From positions 427,389 to 491,388 of the forward strand of contig JAKOVH010000026.1 in assembly GCA_029782145.1 (NCBI GenBank): a DNA stretch of 64,000 bases, read 5' to 3'. Below the pieces are notes generated by a model. That model was not told the origin of the DNA and did no database searches. It worked only from the letters and a program-made list of their open reading frames with translations. Below are positions 25,848-35,013 of the stretch, piece by piece; positions within the stretch are counted from its first letter, which is position 1, and every line of letters starts with the position of its first letter. The translations under genes were made by a program, and so were the position numbers. The DNA is from Actinomycetes bacterium (GTDB lineage: Bacteria > Actinomycetota > Acidimicrobiia > Acidimicrobiales > Acidimicrobilacustridaceae).

Positions 25848-27473
25848 GTGACCGCTGCGCGCCTGCCGAACGGGGTCGACCTCCTCGTCGTCGGGTCGGG
25901 CGTGGCCGGCCTCACCGCCGCCGTGCGCGGAGCCCGTCGCCACGGCATGCGGGTGGCGGTGCTCACCAAGGCCGGTGTCGGCACGGCCACCACGCAGTGG
26001 GCCCAGGGCGGCATCGCCGCGGTGCTCGACCCCGGCGTCGACAGCACCGAGCTGCACCTGGCCGACACCCTCGACGCCGGTGCCGGCCTCTGCGATCGGG
26101 AGGCCGTCCGTGAGCTCGTCGAGCACGGTCCGGGCGCGGTGAGGTCCCTCATGGAGCTCGGGGCGGTGTTCGACCGCGACGCCGACGGCAACCTCGAGCT
26201 GGCCCGCGAGGGAGGCCACCACCTGGCCCGGGTCGTGCACGCCGGAGGCGCCGCCACGGGCGTGGAGGTCGAGCGGGCGTTGGTGGCGGCGGTGCGGGCC
26301 AGCGCCGCCCACGTCGTCGAGGACGCGTTCGTGCTCGATCTGCTGGTGGAGGGCGGCCGGTGCGCGGGCGTCGTCGTGCTGGGGGCCGAGGGGCCGGTGC
26401 CGGTGCGGGCCGCCCACACCCTGGTCGCCACCGGTGGCTGCGGTCAGGTGTTCGCGGTGACCACCAACCCACCGCAGGCCACGGGCGACGGCGTGGCCAT
26501 GGCGCTGCGAGCCGGTGTCGCGGTCGCCGACCTCGAGTTCGTGCAGTTCCACCCGACCGCGCTGGCGGTCGACCGCCACCCCCGGCCATTGCTCAGCGAG
26601 GCGCTGCGGGGCCACGGGGCGCTGATCCGCGACGTGCACGGAGAGCGCTTCGTCGACGAGATGCTGCCCCGTGACCAGGTCAGCCGGGCCATCACCGCCC
26701 GCATGCTCGAGCAGGGCGTGGACCACTGCTTGCTCGATGCCACGCCGCTCGAGCACTTCGCCGAGCGCTTCCCCAGCATCGACCGCGTGGTGCGGGAGGC
26801 CGGCCTCGACCCCGCCCGCGACCTGCTGCCCATCGCGCCCGCCGCCCACTACCTGTGCGGCGGCGTCGTCACCGACCTCGACGGAGCGAGCACGCTGCCG
26901 CGGCTGTGGGCCGCCGGTGAGGTCACCTGCTCCGGGGTCCACGGAGCCAACCGGTTGGCATCGAACTCGCTGCTCGAGGGCCTCGTCTTCGGCGAGCGGG
27001 CCGTCGACGCCATCGCCGCGGGCCGCGAGGGGGCCCGGCCCACCGGCGCCATGCGGGCGGTGCTGGCGACGCCACCGGGCGAGGAGCCGCAGATCGGGGG
27101 TCGGCGCATCGCCAGCCCCGTCGGGCCACGAGAGAGCGCACCGCCGGCGGCGCCCGCGACGCCGGGACCGTCGGTCGCCGAGGCCCGTGACCGCCTGCAG
27201 CGGGCGATGACGATGGGCGCCGGCGTGCTTCGTGACGCGTCGTCGCTGTCGGCCACCCGGGCCGTCGTGGCCGACGCCGCGTCCGTGGCCGCCGCCCACA
27301 CCGGCCGGGAGGCCGCCGAGCTGGCCGACCTGTGCGACACCGCCGCCGGCCTGCTCGCCGCGGCCGACGCCCGGCGCGAGAGCCGGGGCGCCCACACTCG
27401 CGTCGACGCTCCCGAGACCGATCCGGCGTTCGCCCTGCGGCTGGTGCTGGGCGGCCCGCCGCCCGGGTCCTGA
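25848..27473 (+). CDS. nadB: L-aspartate oxidase
   Basis: 541 residues from the GTG at 25848; the open frame upstream is a shadow of panD. It has the FAD-binding LLVVGSGVAGLTAAVRGAR, TATTQWAQGGIAAVL, the flavoprotein segment VATGGCGQVFAVTTNPPQATGDGVAMALRAG, FVQFHPTAL, APAAHYLCGGV and HGANRLASNSLLEGLVFG. It oxidises aspartate to iminoaspartate for quinolinate synthesis. nadC follows, but no nadA (quinolinate synthase) is in the window; it must lie elsewhere. Confidence 0.93.
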   Translation: MTAARLPNGVDLLVVGSGVAGLTAAVRGARRHGMRVAVLTKAGVGTATTQWAQGGIAAVLDPGVDSTELHLADTLDAGAGLCDREAVRELVEHGPGAVRSLMELGAVFDRDADGNLELAREGGHHLARVVHAGGAATGVEVERALVAAVRASAAHVVEDAFVLDLLVEGGRCAGVVVLGAEGPVPVRAAHTLVATGGCGQVFAVTTNPPQATGDGVAMALRAGVAVADLEFVQFHPTALAVDRHPRPLLSEALRGHGALIRDVHGERFVDEMLPRDQVSRAITARMLEQGVDHCLLDATPLEHFAERFPSIDRVVREAGLDPARDLLPIAPAAHYLCGGVVTDLDGASTLPRLWAAGEVTCSGVHGANRLASNSLLEGLVFGERAVDAIAAGREGARPTGAMRAVLATPPGEEPQIGGRRIASPVGPRESAPPAAPATPGPSVAEARDRLQRAMTMGAGVLRDASSLSATRAVVADAASVAAAHTGREAAELADLCDTAAGLLAAADARRESRGAHTRVDAPETDPAFALRLVLGGPPPGS

Positions 27474-27538
27474 CCCGCCCCGAGCGCCGCCCGCCACACC
27501 GGTTGGCCGCCGGCCCCGCCGCGGGGCAGGCTTGCTCC

Positions 27539-28399
27539 GTGCCCAGCGTCTCGCGCCCGCCCCGCGTCGCCGTCGTCGAGGCCGTCGCCCGCGCCCTGGC
27601 CGAGGACCTCACCCCGCTGGGCGACCTGACCTCGTCGCTCCTCCCCGACGACCTGCGCGCCACCGCCCGCTTCGTCGCACGCCAGCCGGGGGTCGTCGCC
27701 GGGCGGGACTGCGCGGCCGAGACGTTCCGGCAGGTCGACGACGAGGTGGCCCTCGAGTGGGCCGTCGACGACGGCGACGCCGTCGAGGCCGGCGCCGTGC
27801 TGGCCACCGCCACCGGGCCGCTCCCGTCGATCCTCACCGCCGAGCGCACCGCGCTGAACTTCCTCGGCCACCTCTCCGGCATCGCCACCAACACCCGGGC
27901 GTTCGTCGACGCGGCCGCGGCCGCCGGCCCGTCGCGCATCTGGGACACCCGCAAGACCACCCCCGGCCTGCGGGCCCTGGAGAAGGCGGCCGTGCGGGCA
28001 GGGGGAGGAGCGAACCACCGGGGCAACCTGTCCGACTGGATCCTGCTCAAGGACAACCACATCGCCCTGTTCGGGATCGCCGAGGCGGTGGCGAGGGCCC
28101 GCACCACCTGGCCCGCCCGCACGGTGCACGTGGAGTGCGACCGGCTCGACCAGGTGCGCGAGGCGCTCGCGGTCGGAGCCGACGCCCTGCTGCTCGACAA
28201 CATGACGCCCGACGAGGTGCGGGCCTGCGTCAGCGCAGCCGAGGCGGCGCCCCGACGTCCCTTGCTGGAGGTCTCCGGCGGCGTCACCCTCGACAGCGTC
28301 GGCTCGTACGCGGCCACCGGCGTCGACTGCATCTCCATCGGAGGCCTCACCAACGCCGCGCCCGTGCTCGACATCGGCCTCGACATCGAGCCGGGCTGA
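27539..28399 (+). CDS. nadC: Nicotinate-nucleotide pyrophosphorylase (quinolinate phosphoribosyltransferase)
   Basis: 286 residues from the GTG at 27539. Motifs: EDLTPLGDLTSSLL, ERTALNFLGHLSGIATNT, the PRPP/quinolinate-binding IWDTRKTTPGLRALEKAAVRAGGGANHR, ILLKDNHIAL, ADALLLDNMTPDEV and LEVSGGVTLDSVGSYAATGVDCISIGG. It converts quinolinate plus PRPP to NaMN and CO2, completing the nadB-nadC pair. Confidence 0.95.
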   Translation: MPSVSRPPRVAVVEAVARALAEDLTPLGDLTSSLLPDDLRATARFVARQPGVVAGRDCAAETFRQVDDEVALEWAVDDGDAVEAGAVLATATGPLPSILTAERTALNFLGHLSGIATNTRAFVDAAAAAGPSRIWDTRKTTPGLRALEKAAVRAGGGANHRGNLSDWILLKDNHIALFGIAEAVARARTTWPARTVHVECDRLDQVREALAVGADALLLDNMTPDEVRACVSAAEAAPRRPLLEVSGGVTLDSVGSYAATGVDCISIGGLTNAAPVLDIGLDIEPG

Positions 28400-28418
28400 C
28401 CGCACCCAGGAGGACGCT

Positions 28419-29213
28419 GTGCTGCTCACGGTCGACGCCGGCAACACCCAGACCGTCGTCGGGCTCTACGAGCTCGACGGTGGCTCGGCGGCCGGGCGCC
28501 GGCCCGAGGACGGGCTCATCGAGCACTGGCGCATCTCCACCTCCGCCGAGCGCACCTCCGACGAGCTGGCCGTCACCCTCCAGGGGTTCCTGGCCCTGCG
28601 CCGCATCCACTTCGGAGACCTCGAGGGCATCGCCGTGTCGTCGGGGGTGCCCAAGATCACGGCCGCCCTGCGCGACCTCTCGCAGCGGTACCTCGACTTC
28701 GAGCCGGTGGTGATCGAGCCGGGGGTCCGCACCGGGATCCGCATCAACTACGACAACCCCAAGGAGGTGGGCGCCGACCGGATCGCCAACGCCATCGCCG
28801 CCTTCGACCTCTACGGGGGTCCGACCATCGTCGCCGACTTCGGCACGGCCACCACCTGCGACGCCGTGTCGGCCGGCGGCGAGTACCTGGGCGGCGCCAT
28901 CGCCCCCGGCGTCGAGATCTCCATGGACGCGCTCATCGGCCGGGCGGCGGCCCTTCGTGCCGTGGAGCTGCGCCCGCCCCGCAACGTGCTGGGCAAGTCC
29001 ACCGTGGAGTCCATCCAGTCCGGCGCGGTGTACGGCTTCGCCGCCCAGGTCGACGGGCTCTGCGACCTCATCGTCGACGAGCTGGGGCCGTGCACCGTGC
29101 TCTCCACGGGCGGGCTGGCCGACCTGATCACCCCGTTCTCCCGTCGGATCCAGCACGTCGAGCCATGGCTCACCTTGCACGGCCTGCGCCTCGTGCACGA
29201 GAAGAACGCCTAG
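28419..29213 (+). CDS. coaX: Type III pantothenate kinase
   Basis: 264 residues, GTG at 28419 with AGGAGG seven bases upstream. ASKHA-fold signatures: LLTVDAGNTQTVVGLY (phosphate-binding loop), EPGVRTGIRINYDNPKEVGADRIANAIAAF, IVADFGTATTCDAV and GGAIAPGVEISMDAL. It phosphorylates pantothenate at the start of CoA synthesis, and is insensitive to CoA feedback in known cases. It completes the panC-panD-coaX group, interrupted here by nadB and nadC. Confidence 0.95.
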   Translation: MLLTVDAGNTQTVVGLYELDGGSAAGRRPEDGLIEHWRISTSAERTSDELAVTLQGFLALRRIHFGDLEGIAVSSGVPKITAALRDLSQRYLDFEPVVIEPGVRTGIRINYDNPKEVGADRIANAIAAFDLYGGPTIVADFGTATTCDAVSAGGEYLGGAIAPGVEISMDALIGRAAALRAVELRPPRNVLGKSTVESIQSGAVYGFAAQVDGLCDLIVDELGPCTVLSTGGLADLITPFSRRIQHVEPWLTLHGLRLVHEKNA

Positions 29214-29223
29214 GAGGTCCGGC

Positions 29224-30216
29224 ATGCGGGTCGTGGTCACAGGGATGGGCGGTGAGCTCGGCACCCGCGTGGCGCTGCTGCTCGAGGCCGACGAGCGGGT
29301 GAGCGCCATCATGGGCGTCGACCTGGAGCCGCCTCGCCGCCACCTGCGGCGCGCCGAGTACCACCGGGTCGACCCGCGCAACCGCGAGCGCTCGATCGAG
29401 GTCATCGCCGACTTCGCTCCCACGGTGCTGGTGCACCTGGGCATCTACGAGCCCTACGCCCGCTCCGGCCCCCGCAGCGCCACCAACCGCACGGCCGTCG
29501 GCACCATCGCCGCCCTCGACGCGTGCGTCGACGCTGGGACGCTGGAAGCGGTGGTGGTCCGCTCGGGCATCGAGGTCTACGGGCGGGGCAGGGGCACGCC
29601 GGTGCGTCCCGACGAGTCCGACGCGCCCGACCCCACCTCTGCGTTCGGCGAGTCGCTGCTGCACGCCGAGCGGGTTGCTCGCGACGGCGCCGCCCGGGCC
29701 GGCGTGCCCGCCACCGTGCTGCGGCTGGCCCCGGTGGTGGGCCCGCACTTCCCCAGCCCGCTCGGACGGGTGCTGCGGCTCCCGGCCGTGCCGGTGCCGC
29801 TCCTCGGCGGTGGTCGGTTCTGCGTGCTGCACCAGGAGGACGCGGCCGACGCCATCGTGGCCGCCGTCCACCGGCGCCCCGACGGGCCGGTGAACGTGGT
29901 CGGCGGTGGGGCGGTCTCGGCGCTCGAGGCGGTGCGCCTCGGCGGTGGTGTGCCGCTGCCCACCTGGGGGCCGGGATGGCGGCTCGCCGCCGTCGCCACC
30001 GAGGTCGCCGGCGCCCCGCTGCCCGAGCACGTCGTGGAGCTGCTCACCAAGGGACGCCTGGCCGACGGCGACCGGGTGGGCGATCTGCTGGGCATGGAGC
30101 CCAAGCACACCACCCCCGAGGTCGTGGCCCACCTGCACGAGTGGGCGACGACGCACAGCGGACGCAAGGACGCACAGAGCGGCACCACCGGCGCGGGCGG
30201 TGGTGCCCTGACCTGA
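29224..30216 (+). CDS. NAD-dependent epimerase-like atypical SDR
   Basis: 330 residues, start ATG at 29224 with AGGAGG upstream. An extended-SDR Rossmann start (VVVTGMGGELGTRVALLLE; the usual GxxGxxG is GMGGELG) is followed by VLVHLGIYEP, VVVRSGIEVYGRG and LRLAPVVGPH. The catalytic YxxxK helix is replaced by FGESLLHAER, with Phe for Tyr and Leu for Lys, so classic epimerase or reductase chemistry is unlikely. It may bind NAD(P) as a regulator or assembly factor. The C-terminus is Gly/Thr-rich. Confidence 0.75.
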   Translation: MRVVVTGMGGELGTRVALLLEADERVSAIMGVDLEPPRRHLRRAEYHRVDPRNRERSIEVIADFAPTVLVHLGIYEPYARSGPRSATNRTAVGTIAALDACVDAGTLEAVVVRSGIEVYGRGRGTPVRPDESDAPDPTSAFGESLLHAERVARDGAARAGVPATVLRLAPVVGPHFPSPLGRVLRLPAVPVPLLGGGRFCVLHQEDAADAIVAAVHRRPDGPVNVVGGGAVSALEAVRLGGGVPLPTWGPGWRLAAVATEVAGAPLPEHVVELLTKGRLADGDRVGDLLGMEPKHTTPEVVAHLHEWATTHSGRKDAQSGTTGAGGGALT

Positions 30217-30289
30217 CGGGCCTTCCGCCTCCCCGGGCGTGGACCATCGGCGGCTCGTCGGTGGTCGGCCCCCGGTCCACAATGTGGCT

Positions 30290-31102
30290 GTGCCCGACGT
30301 CGTGGTGCCTGACGGCACTCGCATCCACTACGAGACCTTCGGCCGTTCCGACGGAGAGCCGGTGGCGATGATCCAGGGCCTCGGCGCCGACAGCCGGGGC
30401 TGGATCCGCCAGCGCCGGGCCATCGGCGACCGCTACCGCGCCATCGCCATCGACAACCGTGGCGTCGGCCGCTCCGACGTGCCGCCCGGCCCCTACGACC
30501 TCGAGGTCATGGCCGCCGACGTCGTGGCGGTGCTCGACGACCTGGGCCTCGACTCGGCCCACGTCATGGGGGCCTCCATGGGCGGCGTGATCAGCCAGGT
30601 CCTCGGCGTCCGCCACCAGGAGCGGGTGCGCTCGCTCACGCTCGCCTGCACCGGATGCCACCACCTGCAGTGGCGCCGCGACCTGCTCGCCGAGTGGGGC
30701 GAGCTGGCGGTGAGCAGGGGCATGCGGGCGATGGTCGACGAGGCGTCCCGCTGGCTGATCGGCCCGCGGTCGCGGCTGCGGTTCTGGCCGGTCATCGGCT
30801 GGCTCGGCCCCCTCGCCCTGCAGGTGCGGCCCGAGGCGTTCAAGGCCCAGGTCGACGCCATCTTGTCCCTCGACGACAAGCTGCGCTTCGAGCTCGAGAC
30901 GGTGAAGGTGCCCACCCTCGTGATCGTCGGCAGCCAGGACATCCTCACGCCCATCGGCGACAGCGAGCTGATCCACGAACTCATCCCCGACTCCGAGCTG
31001 GTGATCGTCACCGGCGCCGCCCACGGGTTCATGGTCGAGCACGCCGGGTCGTTCAACCGGGCCGTGCGCGGCTTCCTCGACCGGGTCACCGAGGAGTCCT
31101 GA
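30290..31102 (+). CDS. Alpha/beta hydrolase
   Basis: About 270 residues. Several GTGs are possible (30239, 30284, 30290); I use 30290 because homology-like sequence begins at VPDVVVPDGTRIHYETFG. It has the oxyanion-hole stretch MIQGLGADSRGW, AIDNRGVGRSD, the nucleophile elbow VMGASMGGVISQVLG (GxSxG), an acid after the penultimate strand (VPTLVIVGSQDILTP) and the catalytic His in GAAHGFMVEH. The substrate cannot be inferred. It is convergent with the polyprenyl synthase, with a palindromic element between them. Confidence 0.88.
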   Translation: MPDVVVPDGTRIHYETFGRSDGEPVAMIQGLGADSRGWIRQRRAIGDRYRAIAIDNRGVGRSDVPPGPYDLEVMAADVVAVLDDLGLDSAHVMGASMGGVISQVLGVRHQERVRSLTLACTGCHHLQWRRDLLAEWGELAVSRGMRAMVDEASRWLIGPRSRLRFWPVIGWLGPLALQVRPEAFKAQVDAILSLDDKLRFELETVKVPTLVIVGSQDILTPIGDSELIHELIPDSELVIVTGAAHGFMVEHAGSFNRAVRGFLDRVTEES

Positions 31103-31150
31103 CCCCGTCCGCCCCGCTCGGGCCACCCCGCCCGCTCGCTCCGCCCCTGG

Positions 31151-31204
31151 CCGTTCTGGTGGAGATCTACGACCACATGCGCACGTAGGTCTCCACCAGA
31201 ACGG
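31151..31204. repeat. Dispersed palindromic element, copy A
   Basis: A 21-base arm (31151-31171) and its near-perfect inverse (31184-31204) differ at one position, which would be a G-U pair in RNA, around a 12-base loop. A second copy at 62223-62276 is identical at about 47 of 54 positions. Both lie between the stops of convergent genes. No T-tract follows. It could be a bidirectional terminator, a REP-like element or a protein-binding site. Confidence 0.85.
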
Positions 31205-31217
31205 TGGAGGCGGCCGG

Positions 31218-32252
31218 TCAGGCGGCGGCGTTGACCGTGCCGAGGAGGTGCTCGGCGGCGGCCTCGAGGGCGGCACTGGCCTCGGTGCCCGCGTAGGGCG
31301 CCAGCGCCCGCTGGCCCTCCTCGACGAACGCCCGGGCCGTGTCGAGCGAGCTCTGCACCGCCGGCGTGGACGCCAGCAGCTGGCGGGCGGCCTCGAGGGC
31401 CTCGGGGTCCTCGACCGGCTCGATCGAGCCGTCGGTGGGCCGCAGGCGGGCCAGCAGCGCCGAGAGCTCGTCGGCCGGGGGCCCGCCCGCGGCGAGGGTG
31501 CGGATGACGGGCAGGGTGTAGGTGCCCTCCACGAGGTCGTGGCCGGCGGGCTTGCCGAGCTGCTCGGAGGTGGCCGTGACGTCGAGGAGGTCGTCGACGA
31601 TCTGGAAGGCCATGCCGAACCCCCGCCCGAAGGTGGTCACCGCGTCGATCTGCGGGCGGGGCAGCTCCGAGACGATGCCGCCGATGCGGCAGGCGGTGGC
31701 GAGCAGCGAGGCCGTCTTGCCGTCGATGGACGCGAGGTACGCGTCCTCGGTGCGCCCCAGGTCGAACGCGCTCTGCAGCTCGAGGATCTGGCCCTCGCAG
31801 AGCTTGCCGATGGTGGCCGCCAGCAGCCCGGCCACCTCGGTGCCGAGCGACGCCGCGATCTCCGAGGCCTTGGCCAGCAGGTAGTCGCCGGCGAGGATGG
31901 CCTTGAGGTTCCCCCACCGGGCGTTGACGCTCTCGACGGTGCGGCGGGTGGTGGCGTCGTCCATGACGTCGTCGTGGTAGAGCGACCCGAGGTGCACCAG
32001 CTCGACGGACACCGCGCCGAGCACGACCTCCGGGGATGCCGGGGCCATCACCGGGTCGGCGCTGGCCGCCGCGGTGACCGCGAACGCGGGCCGCACCCGC
32101 TTGCCGCCGGCCAGGATGAGGTGGCTGGCCACCTCGGTGAGGAACGGGTCGTCGGTGACGACGGAGGCCCGCAGCGCCTCCTCCACCCGGCCGAGGTCGG
32201 CCTGCAGGACCGGGAGTCGGAGGAGGGGAGAGGCGGTCGCCACGGCGGCCAC
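31218..32252 (-). CDS. Polyprenyl diphosphate synthase (trans-isoprenyl type)
   Basis: 344 residues from the GTG at 32252; the open frame runs to 32363, but those residues are not family-like. GGKRVRP, the first Asp-rich motif HLGSLYHDDVMDDATTRRT (DDxxD), GDYLLAKA and the second Asp-rich motif GMAFQIVDDLLD identify the family. The residues before the first DDxxD are small, as in long-chain (C30-C50) synthases making quinone side chains, but chain length cannot be settled by eye. The gene is divergent from clpC. Confidence 0.9.
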   Translation of the reverse strand: MAAVATASPLLRLPVLQADLGRVEEALRASVVTDDPFLTEVASHLILAGGKRVRPAFAVTAAASADPVMAPASPEVVLGAVSVELVHLGSLYHDDVMDDATTRRTVESVNARWGNLKAILAGDYLLAKASEIAASLGTEVAGLLAATIGKLCEGQILELQSAFDLGRTEDAYLASIDGKTASLLATACRIGGIVSELPRPQIDAVTTFGRGFGMAFQIVDDLLDVTATSEQLGKPAGHDLVEGTYTLPVIRTLAAGGPPADELSALLARLRPTDGSIEPVEDPEALEAARQLLASTPAVQSSLDTARAFVEEGQRALAPYAGTEASAALEAAAEHLLGTVNAAA

Positions 32253-32392
32253 GATAGGCGGGCACGGACAGTGGGCCTCAACCCGAGGCGCCTCGGGTGA
32301 CGATGATGCGGGATCGATGCCTCCGCGAGGCGATGCCGAGGGGGGTGGGTAGACTCGCTCCACGATTTCCCGTCACGGGAGGCAGGTGCTCA

Positions 32393-34915
32393 GTGTTCGA
32401 ACGTTTCACCGATCGGGCTCGCCGGGTCGTCGTCCTCGCCCAGGAAGAGGCACGGCTGCTCAACCACAACTACATCGGCACCGAGCACATCCTGCTCGGG
32501 CTGATCCACGAGGGGGAAGGCGTCGCCGCCAAGGCCCTCGAGTCGCTCGGCATCTCCCTCGAGGCGGTGCGCTCGCAGGTCGAGGAGATCATCGGCCAGG
32601 GCGGCTCGTCGCCCAGCGGCCACATCCCCTTCACCCCGCGCGCCAAGAAGGTCCTCGAGCTGTCGCTGCGCGAGGCGCTCCAGCTCGGCCACAACTACAT
32701 CGGCACCGAGCACATCCTGCTGGGCCTCATCCGTGAGGGCGAGGGCGTGGCCGCCCAGGTGCTCGTCAAGCTCGGCGCCGACCTCTCCCGTGTGCGCCAG
32801 CAGGTCATCCAGCTCCTGTCGGGCTACTCCGGCCCCGGCGCCCAGGGTGGCGGCGAGAAGGCCGGCGCCACCGCCGGCGGGTCGGGCGAACAGGCCCCGT
32901 CGGGCTCGCTCGTGCTCGACCAGTTCGGGCGCAACCTCACCCAGCTCGCCCGTGAGAAGAAGCTCGACCCGGTCATCGGCCGCGAGCGCGAGACCGAGCG
33001 GGTCATGCAGGTCCTCAGCCGTCGCACCAAGAACAACCCGGTGCTGATCGGCGAGCCCGGCGTCGGCAAGACCGCCATCGTCGAGGGCCTCGCCCAGGCC
33101 ATCGCCGCCGACAGCGTGCCCGAGACGCTGCACAACAAGCAGCTCTACACCCTCGACCTCGGCGCCCTGGTGGCCGGCTCCCGCTACCGCGGCGACTTCG
33201 AGGAGCGCCTCAAGAAGGTGCTCAAGGAGATCAAGACCCGCGGCGACATCATCTTGTTCATCGACGAGCTCCACACCCTCGTGGGTGCCGGCGCCGCCGA
33301 GGGCGCCATCGACGCGGCGAGCATCCTCAAGCCGATGCTGGCCCGCGGCGAGCTGCAGACCATCGGCGCCACCACCCTCGACGAGTACCGCAAGCACCTC
33401 GAGAAGGACGCGGCCCTCGAGCGGCGCTTCCAGCCGATCAAGGTCGAGGAGCCCTCGGTCACCCACACCATCGAGATCCTCAAGGGTCTGCGCGACCGCT
33501 ACGAGGCCCACCACCGGGTCACCATCACCGACCAGGCGCTGGTGGCCGCGGCCAACCTCGCCGACCGCTACATCTCCGACCGGCACCTCCCCGACAAGGC
33601 CATCGACCTCATCGACGAGGCCGGCTCGCGCCTGCGCATCAAGCGCATGGAGACCCCGCCGGACTTCAAGGAGCTCGAGAACCAGATCGCCCAGGTGGTG
33701 CAGGAGAAGAAGGAGGCCGTCGAAGCGCAGCGCTTCGAGGAGGCCGGCCGCCTGCGCGACCGCGAGAAGGAGCTCCTGGCCGAGAAGGAGGCCAAGGAGC
33801 GCGAGATGAAGGACGCCGGCATCGATCTCTTCGACGAGGTCGACGAGGAGGCCATCGCCGAGGTCCTCTCCATCTGGACCGGCATCCCCGTCTACAAGCT
33901 CACCGAGGAGGAGACCGCCAAGCTCCTGCGCATGGAGGACGAGCTGCACAAGCGGGTCATCGGCCAGGAGAGCGCCATCAAGGCGGTCAGCCAGGCCATC
34001 CGCCGCACCCGTGCCGGGCTCAAGGACCCCAAGCGCCCGAGCGGCTCGTTCATCTTCCTCGGCCCCTCGGGCGTCGGGAAGACCGAGCTGGCCAAGACGC
34101 TCGCCGAGTTCCTCTTCGGCGACGAGAACTCCCTCATCGCCCTCGACATGTCCGAGTACATGGAGAAGCACACGGTCAGCCGCCTGGTGGGCTCGCCCCC
34201 CGGCTACGTGGGCTACGAGGAGGGCGGCCAGCTCACCGAGGCCGTGCGGCGCAAGCCGTTCTCGGTGGTGCTCTTCGACGAGATCGAGAAGGCCCACCCC
34301 GACGTGTTCAACACGCTGCTGCAGATCCTCGAGGAGGGCCGGCTCACCGACAGCCAGGGCCGCTCGGTCGACTTCCGCAACACCGTGCTGATCATGACCT
34401 CCAACCTCGGCACCCAGGACCTGCGCAAGGCCAGCATCGGCTTCGGCAAGTCCGACGAGGCGGTCAGCTACGAGAAGATGAAGGAGAAGGTGAACGAGGC
34501 GCTGAAGCAGCACTTCCGCCCCGAGTTCCTGAACCGCATCGACGACACCATCGTCTTCCACGAGCTGTCCAAGCCCGAGGTCACCGAGATCGTCGACCTG
34601 ATGATCAAGCGGGTCACCGTCCAGCTGCAGAGCCAGGGCATCGGCCTGGAGCTCACCGAGGCGGCCAAGCTGCACCTGGCCGACAAGGGCTACGACCCCA
34701 CCCTCGGCGCCCGTCCGCTGCGCCGGGCCATCCAGCGCCTCGTCGAGGACCCGCTGTCGGAGCGCCTGCTCTGGAAGGAGTTCCGCGCCGGCGAGCACAT
34801 CGTCGTCGACGCCGAGCCCGACCCCGAGACGGGCGAGCGGGTCATCGTGTTCCGAGCGGTGGAGGGCTTCGAGCCGCCGCCCATGGAGCTGGCCGAGGCC
34901 GGTCCCACCGAGTAG
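32393..34915 (+). CDS. clpC: AAA+ chaperone ATPase ClpC
   Basis: 840 residues from the GTG at 32393 ([20 protein letters not shown]), with GGGAGG upstream. Two Clp_N repeats, each with [14 protein letters not shown], precede AAA-1 (Walker A GEPGVGKT ~219), a middle domain with a UVR-like coiled segment ([21 protein letters not shown]), and AAA-2 (Walker A GPSGVGKT ~557, [13 protein letters not shown]). An IGF-type ClpP-docking tripeptide is seen in [11 protein letters not shown]. It unfolds substrates for ClpP and is essential in mycobacteria. A strong hairpin follows the stop. Confidence 0.96.
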   Translation: MFERFTDRARRVVVLAQEEARLLNHNYIGTEHILLGLIHEGEGVAAKALESLGISLEAVRSQVEEIIGQGGSSPSGHIPFTPRAKKVLELSLREALQLGHNYIGTEHILLGLIREGEGVAAQVLVKLGADLSRVRQQVIQLLSGYSGPGAQGGGEKAGATAGGSGEQAPSGSLVLDQFGRNLTQLAREKKLDPVIGRERETERVMQVLSRRTKNNPVLIGEPGVGKTAIVEGLAQAIAADSVPETLHNKQLYTLDLGALVAGSRYRGDFEERLKKVLKEIKTRGDIILFIDELHTLVGAGAAEGAIDAASILKPMLARGELQTIGATTLDEYRKHLEKDAALERRFQPIKVEEPSVTHTIEILKGLRDRYEAHHRVTITDQALVAAANLADRYISDRHLPDKAIDLIDEAGSRLRIKRMETPPDFKELENQIAQVVQEKKEAVEAQRFEEAGRLRDREKELLAEKEAKEREMKDAGIDLFDEVDEEAIAEVLSIWTGIPVYKLTEEETAKLLRMEDELHKRVIGQESAIKAVSQAIRRTRAGLKDPKRPSGSFIFLGPSGVGKTELAKTLAEFLFGDENSLIALDMSEYMEKHTVSRLVGSPPGYVGYEEGGQLTEAVRRKPFSVVLFDEIEKAHPDVFNTLLQILEEGRLTDSQGRSVDFRNTVLIMTSNLGTQDLRKASIGFGKSDEAVSYEKMKEKVNEALKQHFRPEFLNRIDDTIVFHELSKPEVTEIVDLMIKRVTVQLQSQGIGLELTEAAKLHLADKGYDPTLGARPLRRAIQRLVEDPLSERLLWKEFRAGEHIVVDAEPDPETGERVIVFRAVEGFEPPPMELAEAGPTE

Positions 34916-34932
34916 CCGGCACACCGACGCTG

Positions 34933-34961
34933 GCGAGCCCGGGCCCATGGCCCGGGCTCGC
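34933..34961 (+). terminator. Terminator hairpin after clpC
   Basis: A perfect 13-base stem (34933-34945 with 34949-34961) closes on a 3-base loop, 17 bases after the clpC stop. No T-tract, as usual at this GC content. Confidence 0.75.
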
Positions 34962-35013
34962 TCGCGTCACGGCACCCCGGGCGGACGGTGGTGCCGCGCT
35001 GGTGCGTCGGCCG

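Noticed and set aside
30239..30280. Inverted GTGGACC/GGTCCAC upstream of the hydrolase as a terminator or operator
   Set aside because: The arms are only 7 bases and 28 bases apart, expected by chance at this GC content.
32390..34948. 852-codon antisense frame across clpC
   Set aside because: Pure antisense shadow of ClpC; Leu/Val/Gly/Asp-rich without motifs.
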